DNA of 64,000 nt from Alloascoidea africana (taxonomy: Eukaryota; Ascomycota; Alloascoideomycetes; Alloascoideales; Alloascoideaceae), in assembly GCA_030581615.1 (NCBI GenBank), contig JAKTTT010000058.1:62001-126000 (forward strand). Direction: 5' to 3'. Under the pieces are notes generated by a model. That model had not been told where the DNA came from, ran no database searches, and saw nothing but the letters and a program-made list of their open reading frames with translations. The position numbers were made by a program, and so were the translations under genes. This document shows positions 1 to 9,266 of this stretch, piece after piece (the stretch's first letter is position 1; each line of letters starts with the position of its first letter).

Positions 1-251
1 TCAGATCCAATTAGATCGGACATGCTGAGAGTGTCGCGATCTTTGGTCAAAAACGAGAGCTTGTTCAGAGATATTGGAGAGGCTACCGATGCCAGCTCCT
101 CTACCTCGGAATCGGTACCATTAGTCGTGGTTACTGATTCGTAACGCCTAAGCTTCTCTCCATCAGCTTCTAATGACGGCGAAGCAGAACGCTGCCTTTT
201 GGATCCCACTATTTGGCTGACAACTTGTATTTCATCTGATTGCCTGCTCAT
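1..251 (-). CDS. Unknown protein, N-terminal 83 residues (runs off window)
   Basis: An open reading frame starts at ATG 251 and stays open to the left edge. The visible 83 residues are polar and Ser/Glu-rich, with a basic cluster near residue 18 (KRQRSASPS) that could be a nuclear localisation signal. No domain is recognisable. Codon use looks like host coding sequence, unlike the decayed elements to its right. The frame and ATG are seen; the identity is unknown. Confidence 0.55.
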   Translation of the reverse strand, partial: MSRQSDEIQVVSQIVGSKRQRSASPSLEADGEKLRRYESVTTTNGTDSEVEELASVASPISLNKLSFLTKDRDTLSMSDLIGS

Positions 252-560
252 TTCTGACTGTATATTTGAACTAGCCTAGTGGACTATACTTTTCAAATAG
301 TTAGTTGCAGACGGATTAGAGCGCGTTATAGTTTGGATGTTCCTTCTATTGTTCATAGAGGTAAACAACTGTACCCTTTTTACCCTGCTCTTCCACACCC
401 ACTTCCCAAGCATTGACTGCTGGAGAATAATTGAAACAACCGCCCTCTTGCCGAAACTAAACTGCTAATATACTAGCTCACATGAGGGCGGGACTTGCTC
501 TGGTGATACATGCGTCTTTATTTTGCAATGAATATACTGGCGCCACTTAAGGCCGAGATA
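252..560. other. Upstream region of the edge gene
   Basis: About 300 bp between the start of the leftmost gene and the first retroelement remnant. It is presumably that gene's promoter. I see no further gene or RNA in it. Confidence 0.4.
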
Positions 561-574
561 ATGGGTTGGTGTTT

Positions 575-880
575 TGAAAAACAGAACTTGCAGCAACAGA
601 ATTGAATAACCCAACTCATGAGAAGGAATTTTTGGCACATTTGATACACTATTTGTATGGTCGCGAGGTTGTGATTCAAACCAATCATCATTCTTTTGTA
701 TATTTAAGAACTGTGGATAAAATTACGGAATGGCTGGCTAGATGATTAGACCTCAAACTAATATAACTTCACCATCAGGCATATGAAATGAAAGGAAAAT
801 TCGGCCACGGACACTCTCATCAGCCAATATAACAGCCAGTATCGAAGGATGAGGCTTTAGCAACAAGTCTAATGGAATTA
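575..880 (+). mobile_element. Ty3/gypsy RNase H fragment, fossil
   Basis: Plus-strand translation shows the RNase H region of a Ty3/gypsy polyprotein (FLAHLIHYLYGREVV, then a tether-like stretch). It resembles the same region of the minus-strand copy just to the right but is clearly more diverged, so it is a separate and older copy. It is short, broken in several places, and has no recognisable LTR of its own. The family assignment rests on the HYLYGREFVIQTDHQSL-type signature known for gypsy RNase H. Confidence 0.6.
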
Positions 881-1077
881 GTACCTACGATGGAGCCAAT
901 GGAAGGAAGGACTCCGGTTTTCCCCTGGTATATCAGAAACACAGGCAGAGGCTCCAAAAGAAAAAAATGCCTACATTAAACATTTTAAGTTGGACAACAA
1001 ACTGTTTTATTGTATGGCGATGGTGGGAGACTATGAATACCGAGCTCAAGCTCTTCTACGAATTTAATGATGCCCCA

Positions 1078-3189
1078 CTATTGCGGTAGAGTTAACAATT
1101 TATCTTCCACTTTAAAATGTTTGGTGTATGCATTTATTTCCTTTGGAGCTTCTGCCTGTGTTTCTAAGATCCCATAAATCGTCGTAAACTGTTTGTCCTT
1201 GGTCCTTTCCGATACACTATCCGTCGCTACTAAATCCATCAGACTGGCTTCTTCATTGGTCAAGTGTTTACAGCTCAGAGCGTCCGCCGTAGAGTTTTCA
1301 TTTCCTTTTATGTATTTAATTGAGAAATTATACTCACTCAAAAAGTCTAGCCATCTAGCCGGTCGCCTTTCAGAGATTTTGCTCTGTGTCTTTAGATAGA
1401 CCAAAGACTGATGGTCGGTTTGGATTACAAACTCACGACCATAAAGGTAGTGCCGCCAATGTTTTCATGCCTGAACTACCGCTTAGAATTCCTTTTATCG
1501 CGTAGGATAAAGAAGTTCGGCTTGTTGCATTTTATTAGAGTAATACGCGACCACTCCTCTTGACTTCTTCCAACACGGCTCCAATGGCATCTTCACAAGC
1601 ATCAATGGTCTACCCACATTTACCATGTTCCAAATCTGGGATGATTGGCAACATATGGTTTCCCGAGCATAATAGGTTTTGTCAATTCACTTACCACATA
1701 GAAAGCAACAGTTTCTTTGATGTCATGAAAAGTGAGGTGAAGCTTTACAACGCCAATAGTCTTGATTCCAGAGTTTTCTTTTTCAGCGGTTACTATCTTG
1801 ATTGATGATTGTACTGGTTTAACCTGGCTATTCATGCCTAATGTCGCTACCATTTCTTGAGTTATAACGTTGGCAGTACATCCAGAGTCGAGATCATATA
1901 CTCGACTTCTTTACCATTGACTATAGATGGGACCAAGAATAGTTTGTGGTTTGCTACTCCAAATTTAGCCTTCACATTACATACATCCAGTTCCATATTG
2001 GATAAGGTTTGATCCGGTCCGTTTCTGCTTCCAGGGCAGAGACTGTCATTGATCTTTGAGGTTTCTTCTGGTTCTTTGGACAGTTGAAAAACAGATGGTC
2101 TCTGTAACGGCCTAGACTAAGCCGCACATGCATATGTACGAATCCATAGATCGGACTATATAGCTAGGCCCTTTCGTTGATCTTGGAGGGCAAGGCATTC
2201 TTAGACTCAAAGAGTGCTAGCAGTCCCTTTCCATCTTCCCCTCCAAAGATCAATACAACCTCTTTGTTTGCAACTGTAACATCTACATTCTCATTTAAGG
2301 CTTTCTTTCTCGACCATAGAAACCTTAACCAAGTCTAGGTCCATCTCCATACCAACATCTGGTGTACTTCGCCGAGGAATCTTCCGTAGTTCTTCATGTC
2401 TTCCAGCGCGGTCATACACAGAAGCAATAGTGTAAACCCCTCCATTGCCCCACATTCACGAATCGCATTCGTTACATGCGACTGGACGGTGGGCTTTAGT
2501 CCATTCAAAAACATTTCTTTTCGAACTTCAAGGGACATCGGTACTTGGAGAAGAGTAACATACCAGTGTCTGAAATATCTGTATAGTTTGCTATGGTGCT
2601 TTTTTGTCTAGCACTTCAGAGTTTCTTCGTGATGTACCCAACATAATTGTCGCGGCAGAATCTTTTTTGAAAGACTTCCTTAAAGGACGCCCAAGTTGAG
2701 AAATTCTCAGAGTTCTCGTCAAACCATCTACTGCACCAGCGCGCCATAAAGTATCTGGCCCAGGCAATTCTTTCGGAATGATGAGTAACTTGAAATATTG
2801 CAAGTGATGATTCGACTTGTTTCAACCAGCTGTTGACTTTTTGTATATCTCATTTCTCGGACAAGGTCTTGATCCGAGACTTGAAAGGCATCGTCGTCTT
2901 TCTTGAGGGATCAGATATTTTGTTTAGCTTCTTTCTTGGGTCTTCTTGGACAGTTGAGGAAACTTCAATTTTTTCAAACAAGTTCATTTATAACACTTTG
3001 TTGTTGACTTAATGTATCATACATTGCTCTCATTGCTCCTCCCATTTCTTGGAGAAATCTCAATTCTGGTGTTAATTGTTCCATGGACTCTAGTCTAGAT
3101 TCTTCAATGGGGTTGTCTGAATCTGGTATTGCTACCGAATATAATAACAATAGGTTTCCAATTCCTATTGCTATTACGTTCGAGTTCAA
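1078..3189 (-). mobile_element. Ty3/gypsy element body, broken and internally deleted
   Basis: Read on the minus strand, the parts follow Ty3 order: gag-like sequence (about 3189-2040), an aspartic-protease region (about 1853-1620, ending in a PIMLGKPYV-like stretch), then RNase H (about 1600-1078, with RPARWLDFLSEYNFSIKY and ADAL). Most of the reverse transcriptase that should lie between protease and RNase H is absent. The copy is broken, with roughly ten or more breaks. Sequences to its right (3190-3489) are AT-rich and may be a decayed LTR or leader, but I cannot prove it. It is likely older than the copy at 4143-6437. Confidence 0.75.
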
Positions 3190-3489
3190 AAGAGAGTTGT
3201 GGCAAGTTCAAAAATAAAAGTTTTTTATTCTTTTCTTCCTTGTTCCCTTTTCCTATAGGGAGACCAGGCTCTCTTAAGTAGTGATTCCCAAATATCTAAA
3301 TCAACTAACTACATTATCCTAAATATACCTAAAGCAACATCGCTATTCTTCTTACCGAATATTAAGGTCTTGCTACTGAAGGTGCTACCAAGGTGCAGGT
3401 TCTTTTTCAAGCAAACACTTCGTGCCGCATGATTGCATATTCTGCAGTAACGTCATGTCCAGAAGATCTAGCTCAGTAGGCTTTTTTAC
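3190..3489. other. AT-rich spacer between retroelement remnants
   Basis: About 300 bp of AT-rich sequence with no gene. Its position upstream of a minus-strand gag suggests leader or LTR debris, but I find no LTR ends or primer-binding site. Confidence 0.3.
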
Positions 3490-3681
3490 TGTAAGAATTC
3501 TGATTCTTACTCTTTGTTCCAATAGCACATTTGGTCACATGTGTAAAATGAATACTGAAGATGTGTATTTAAGTTAGTTTCTGTAGCTTCCTTGGTCTTT
3601 TCTACAAGTTACCTTAATACTATTTTTATGAATCAAAACCCACAACCTAAGAGTTCAGAGCCGAGGTTCTGGTCTCTTGCA
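3490..3681 (+). repeat. LTR, family A (TGTAAGA...TCTTGCA), copy 1
   Basis: A 192-bp sequence with inverted TG...CA ends. It shares its whole length, at roughly 85 percent by eye, with the LTR at 7704-7894, including the TATTTAAGTTAGTTTCT core and the CTAAGAGTTCAGAGC tail. The flanking 5-mers differ, so no target-site duplication remains. The orientation is taken from the shared internal order. Confidence 0.8.
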
Positions 3682-3686
3682 CAAAA

Positions 3687-4142
3687 TGAAAGCTAACCGC
3701 GATTTATCACCAAATCTACCAGTCCTTATTCAGCCCCAGTCCTGTTTGCCAAAAAGAAAGATGGTAGCCTGAGGTTATGTATTGATTATCGCTTATTAAA
3801 CAATCAAACAATCAAGAACCGCTACCCCTTACCACTAATCGGGGACTTGCTGGACCAACTGCATGGTGCAAGGATTTTTTCCTCTATAGATTTGATGAGC
3901 GGCTACCATCAAATACCCATTTACGAGGAGGACAAACAAAAAACGGGGTTCTCAACAAGACATGGGCATTTTCAATGGAACGTTATGCCTTTTGGGTTGT
4001 GCAATGCTCCTTCAACATTTCAATCTGCTATGAACCAGATCTTTGACGACTATATCTACAAATTTGTAGTGGTCTATCTTGATGATGTGTAGATTTACTC
4101 CAAGAACCAGAAGGAACACTTGGTTCACATTCGAAAAGTACT
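3687..4142 (+). mobile_element. Inverted Ty3/gypsy RT fragment
   Basis: Plus-strand reverse-transcriptase sequence (motifs [36 protein letters not shown]) covering 3701-4142. It is the near-perfect reverse complement of 4352-4792 in the neighbouring minus-strand element. It is preceded at 3687 by TGAAAGCTAAC, which matches the LTR tip next to the primer-binding site of that element (about 6439). This looks like an aberrant integration or self-primed reverse-transcription product. It is a partial, broken fossil. Confidence 0.8.
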
Positions 4143-6437
4143 GGAACCTTCTGTAGAAGTTTGCGAGGCCTAGAAAACTCTTCGCTTCCCTAGCATTTTT
4201 CGGTTTTGGCCAATTAGTGATTACTGATATCTTGCTTTCGTCTGGTTCTATGCCTTTGTCTGACACCACAAAACCAAGATAGTTCAACCTATTCATCAAG
4301 AATTGACACTTTTTCTTCTTTGCCACGAAACCATACTTGCGAAGACGTTTGAGTACTTTTCGAATGTGAACCAAGTGCTCTTCTGGTTCTTGGAATAAAT
4401 CAGAACATCATCTAGATACACCACAACAAATTCATTGATGTATTCGTCAAAGATCTGGTTCATGGCCGATTGAAATGTTGAAGGGGCATTACACAACCCA
4501 AAAGGCATGACGTTCCACTCAAAGTGCCCGTGTCTTGTTGAGAACCCCGTTTTTTGTTTGTCCTCCTCGTAAATGGGTATTTGATGGTAGCCGCTCATCA
4601 AATCTATAGAGGAAAAAATCCTTGCACCATGCAGTTGGTCCAGCAAGTCCCCGATTAGTGGTAAGGGGTAGCGGTTCTTGATTGTTTGATTGTTTAATAA
4701 GCGATAATCAATACATAACCTCAGGCTACCATCTTTCTTTTTGGCAAACAGGACTGGGGCTGAATAAGGACTGGTAGATTTGGTGATAAATCCTTTTGTG
4801 AGCAATTCTTTCAGTTGTTTTTCGAGTTCCAAGTTTTCTCCATAGGATAGGCGGTATGGTGTTCTAGAGGGTGGTTCGGAACCAGGAATGGCTTCTATGG
4901 CGTGGTTGAACTTCACGGGGTCCACCTTGATAGCAGACAAGGGCTGATCAGACACTACATCCGCAAATTTGTCTGTTATAAACTTGGGGATTCGAGGGTT
5001 GTTCGTGTCTTCTTTGGGGAAGGATAAAGTGGTAACACCGAATTCGCCTGATCGGAGGTCTCTGGTGAAAGTATCAGTGTCCACCAAACACACTTCCACC
5101 TTACCAGAGATTAATTTTTCTTCCACCAAAAGTGAATGCCCGTAGAACCTATTGCGTTTCCAATCAATTACAGCTTGGCGTTTTTCTACAAACGGTTTGC
5201 TTAAGATCAATGGTTTTGTCAACTGTGTAACAACGTAGAAGGCAACTTGTTCATGGATACCTTCAAAATAAAGATCCAACCTGATTGTGCCCACCGTATG
5301 GATATCCGAAGAGACCGGTGTAGCCGTTGAGACCTGAATTGCAGTTTCTTCCAAAGGTTGCTGCAAGTTGTGTACTCCTAGAGTGCTCACCAGCTTTCTA
5401 GTCATAAGGTTGGTTGTGAAACCGCTATCAAGCAAACACGGAGCGCATTTCCCATTAATAATAAACGGAACTTTCATTAGGAGGTTATTGGGTACTCTAA
5501 GGTGTACCTTATTTACATCGACGGTTGTTTCTCGGACATCGATGATGTGGGCCACTTTGTTTAAATGGCCCACACAAGGCCACAAAGTGTTAGATTTGGC
5601 CACATCCGAAACAGCGACAGTTTGGTTGTTCATGTGCTGGTCTTTGCCGTGTTCTTGAGACTTTTCCATAGTTGGATTCCATAGTTGTGTCCCCATCGTG
5701 GTCGACCGCAGGAATGTTGAGGCGCCGAAAGTTTCTAAACCTAAGGTTGTGGTTGCGACCGTTTCTGTTAAAAATGTAAGAGGTATTTCGTGGTTTAGTT
5801 GGCTGTTCCCACGAATCCACTTCGATAGCGCTTCCAAGGCTTCATTAGCGTTTGAGGGTCGAGAAAGCCGTACCTGTGGTTGGACCTCAGGCTTCAGTCC
5901 ATCCAGAAAGTGTTCCAACTTTGCCTCGTTGGACATCCATTCTTCACCTAGCTTAACCCTAAGTGAAACTGAACCGCATAAGAATGCACATCTCGAGTCT
6001 GTAGGAGGTTTGAGAATTTTGTATATACTCCTCGTAGATAGTATGGTGGGTAGAAAGTTCTGCGAATCGCGGTTTCTAAGTCTGCCCAACTTTCAAAAAA
6101 TTGCTTGTTGGCCATAGACCAGTTGAAGGCTTCACCAGTCATATAAACACCAACACTTGCAAGTTTTGCAGCATCCATCGTGACACCAGAGAGTTCAAAG
6201 AGTAGGGAGAGGCCGTTGAGACAGGCGTCCTATTATTTCGGCATCCACCTCTCCTTTGTATGCTGGCAATGCAGGGATTTTCAACATTTTAAACTTGGGC
6301 GGGGGCAACTCATCCGCACTGACAAATTCTTCGGGATTCATATCAACATTCGTATGCTGCAATCGTAGCAGACCAATAGGCTCGTCTGAACTCATTCACC
6401 TGGAGTTCTCGAGATCGTCACCAACAATCGCTACCAA
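4143..6437 (-). mobile_element. Ty3/gypsy gag-pro-RT, 3' truncated
   Basis: On the minus strand from the primer-binding site at 6436: gag N-terminus (about 6395), gag body, aspartic protease with a LLDSG motif near 5430, and reverse transcriptase with [24 protein letters not shown] and YLDDVLIYS, then a short RT C-terminal part that stops at the inverted repeat. A long stretch, about 4296-6089, is still open, so this copy is younger than its neighbours. RNase H, integrase and the 3' LTR are missing. The element is broken, with a few breaks beyond the truncation. Confidence 0.85.
6429..6436 (-). other. Primer-binding site, initiator tRNA-Met type
   Basis: The minus strand reads TGGTAGCG immediately inside the LTR end. 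This equals the first 8 nt of the reverse complement of the 3' end of yeast initiator tRNA-Met (ending CGCTACCA), the primer known for Ty3 and Ty1. It fixes the 5' side of the minus-strand element. Confidence 0.65.
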
Positions 6438-7300
6438 TTGAAAGCTAACAGCTTGAATATTTTGTTAATCTTTATTAAAAGGAGTTAGACTAGTTTACAT
6501 AGACTGAGCCAAGAGAAGTCGAAATAGTAATAGTGATAATTAAAGTAATGAGGCAAAGATATTCCATATATCTTTGGTGAATAGAAAGTAAAGGATAGTA
6601 ATAGATTCTAGTTGAAAGGTTAAGATAATAACATAAGAAAGATCAGATAATGAAGTAGATAACTTATCTTTGATCAATAAGGAACACAGGAAAGCAATAT
6701 CAAGAAAATAGCAGTTGATATTAGCAAAAGGGCATGCTCTTTACAACTGTAAGAATTGTGATTCTTATGAAGAAAAGGCTCAGTATATTCAACAATGATG
6801 TAATAATGAGACTGAAGCCAATTAGTATAAATAGAACTTTGTTTGTATATTTAGCTTTCTTCTTAAGCTACTTCATATCAACCTTTTGAGCCATAAACTT
6901 GAGAGTTCAGAACAGAGGTTCTGTTCTCTCACAACAAATATCACAGTGGTGATTTAGAAGAGAAAAACTTGTTAATTCTTATATTAAAAAGTGGCGAAAA
7001 GACGCCCTTATATAGACCTCAACGATAAATAAAGATTATATACGATCAAGAATAAAAGTAAACGTGTCAATAACAGATTATTGGTAGCAAGAAAAGAATA
7101 TAGCTTGATAGCAATTAAGAAAGAAAAGATAATCAATAACAATAAAGAGTAAGCGTAGCAAGATTGCAATAAAGTAAATGAAAAGAAAAGAAGAAGTATA
7201 ACGTTAAGAAGAGAATAAAGGAAATAGTTTGTAAAAGAAGGTAAAGTATAGAGACGCCAGAGCAATAATCGTCACAAACGAATGTGAAGGGTTCTTCACA
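6438..7300 (-). repeat. LTR/leader of the minus-strand Ty3 copy (family B), interrupted
   Basis: The minus-strand LTR ends at about 6439 (GCTTTCA) just before the primer-binding site. A TATA-like box (minus TATATAAGG) lies near 7010. The outer end could not be fixed; 7300 is an estimate. A family A LTR (6748-6933) is inserted inside it, so family A insertion is the later event. The sequence is AT-rich and contains no gene. Confidence 0.45.
6748..6933 (+). repeat. LTR, family A, copy 2, nested in the family B LTR
   Basis: 186 bp running from TGTAAGA to TCTCACA with the family A tail GAGAGTTCAGAACAGAGG and a TATAAATAG box. It is more diverged from the other two copies. The flanks ACAAC and ACAAA match at 4 of 5 bases, a worn target duplication. 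It is a solo LTR; no internal part is attached. Confidence 0.75.
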
Positions 7301-7703
7301 AACCTTCAAGGGTTCACGCTGGGAACCTAGTCTAACTATCAGGACCCCTGCCAGCTAGCTCGTGCTGGCCTTGTCAACATATGATCTTTTATTCAGTTTT
7401 ACAGTCAAGTCGTATGACTTGGAGTTGTGACAACTGATGATGATGGTTTTGATTTGTAATATTTAGTTTTGACTTAGACGATTAGGGATAGCCGCTGAAG
7501 GCTGAAAACTATGTAAAAACCTCTTGTCGCTAGTGATATAGGAAGGACAAGAAAATAAAAAGAGAAAAACAACTTCTAAAACTTTTTACATTATTATTAA
7601 CAAGTGTAAGCCTTTCTTTCGAACCCACCCATCACCACCTTTTCCTGATCTCATCCCTTCCCTCGATCCCATCGTTGCAGGTGCCTAACTGACTCTCAAA
7701 ACG

Positions 7704-7894
7704 TGTAAGAATTATAATTCTTACTCTTTGTTTCGATGGCACATTTGATCACATGTGTATAATGAATACTGTTTTGTGTATTTAAAGTTAGTTTCTATAG
7801 TTTCCTTGTTCTTTTCTACAAGTTACTTTAATACAAGTTTTTCGAACCAAACCCACCACCTAAGAGTTCAGAGCTGAGGCTCTGTTCTCTTACA
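7704..7894 (+). repeat. Solo LTR, family A, copy 3, next to tRNA-Gly
   Basis: 191 bp with perfect terminal TGTAAGA/TCTTACA inverted ends. It is flanked by the same 5-mer, AAACG, at 7699-7703 and 7895-7899: an intact 5-bp target duplication, typical of Ty3-like integrases. Its right end lies 14 bp before the first base of tRNA-Gly, the position at which Ty3-type elements are known to insert through TFIIIB. It is a recombination scar of a once whole element. Confidence 0.92.
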
Positions 7895-7908
7895 AAACGA
7901 AAAAAGAG

Positions 7909-7979
7909 GCGTTAGTGGTTTAGCGGTAAAATTCGTCGTTGCCATCGACGAGCCCCCGGTTCGACTCCGGGCTGACGCA
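7909..7979 (+). tRNA. tRNA-Gly(GCC)
   Basis: A 71-nt cloverleaf: acceptor GCGTTAG pairs with CTGACGC (one G-U), anticodon stem CGTCG/CGACG with loop TTGCCAT giving anticodon GCC, and T arm CCCGG-TTCGACT-CCGGG. The B box GGTTCGACTCC is perfect. No intron. The T-run ATTTTT right after it is a Pol III terminator. A Ty3-like solo LTR sits directly upstream. Confidence 0.95.
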
Positions 7980-9266
7980 TATTTTTCTTGTCCTTTCTAC
8001 AGACTTTAATGTTTACTAATACTCGTTCAGCAAACTAGATTGAAGAAGATTTTTTTTGTGCGTAGTGGAAGAGAGATAAAGGTTTCAAGCATAACCATTT
8101 TATCAATTTTCCCCTTAGTTCAATCAAGATCGTGCGTTGATACTTCACAAAAATAATCGCAAGAGAGACTATTCAAATCAAAATCTGGAGATTTTGAAAG
8201 ATGTATGGAATATCGCGAAGCAATGGTTTTGATACATTTTTTGGTACTGGATGCACAACTAAGAAACTGCTTTTCTCCCTACATTCTGTTATTTGAGCTG
8301 ATCGACTCTAGTAACTTCCGTCGCAGGAAATATTCTTGTTCTGTTAATAGACTGGATCTTTTCCCAATTGCATTGCCCCAGATCATTGCAATATCCCGAA
8401 ATTTCAATTCCGTCTTTTTTCATTCGAGTTTTGTCGCTTCATTTTTGGTCTTCCCAAATGGTTAAATCATTAATTCTTTGAAGTTTATTGCTTTTTGCAT
8501 TTCTGTGACATTCGATCTTGCTTGTCACAACCAACCTCTGATGGTGGCCTGGCCCTTTACAACCATATTTGGCCTTTCATACCTTGAGTTTTAGCACCAC
8601 ACCTGTTCGTTTCATTGAATAGCTTTCTGCAGGTTATGGTCATAATGGCGCTTTAACTTTTGCTTGATTCCCTTCTTTATTTAACCCATGGTCTAGAGCA
8701 CTAAATGCAGTGTGTAGGAACAATTATCTATACAACTTAGACATCAATTGTTAAAAATGATATGGCCATACCTTTTGAAAAGCCGTGATCCAAGAGCTAT
8801 ACTAAGTTTAGTCTATTTACAAAAATAGTCGTCTTTGCTATAAAAAATCTAGATTGACCAAGTTTTTAAGTATCCAAAATTAAACAAAGACTAGTACCTA
8901 CAATAGAGCAAGAGGTAAACATGGAGTTGTGGCAATTAGTACCAAACATAAAATCATTTTGCCTGTAATGGTCAACGTAGATTGAAATCCATTCTACCAA
9001 TCAGGAAAAATATATGATCAAAGAGGTTTGGCAAGTTTTCACTCTGATATACAATAAAAATCCGTAAAACGACAACTTGACCACAATAAAGAACTAAAAC
9101 TTAAAAAAGGAAGGTGAGCTAAAATCTAGGGCAAAAGTGTAGATCACATGCCCATTATGTAAGGTATTAGCCAATGTTGACAACTTTGAAAACCAAAAGT
9201 TACACTCGTGTTTGCAAACAAAAACAAGTCTGTTTACGGTTTTGGGTTCTGGCGGTCTATCTAGCC
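7980..9266. other. Intergenic region, 1.3 kb
   Basis: AT-rich sequence between tRNA-Gly and the coiled-coil gene. It holds a chance open frame at 8205-8465 without homology signs. I see no RNA gene or repeat. The right end serves as promoter of the next gene. Confidence 0.4.

Noticed and set aside
8205-8465. 86-codon plus-strand open frame in the 1.3-kb intergenic region
   Set aside because: No recognisable domain, ordinary AT-rich composition and no supporting signals; likely chance.
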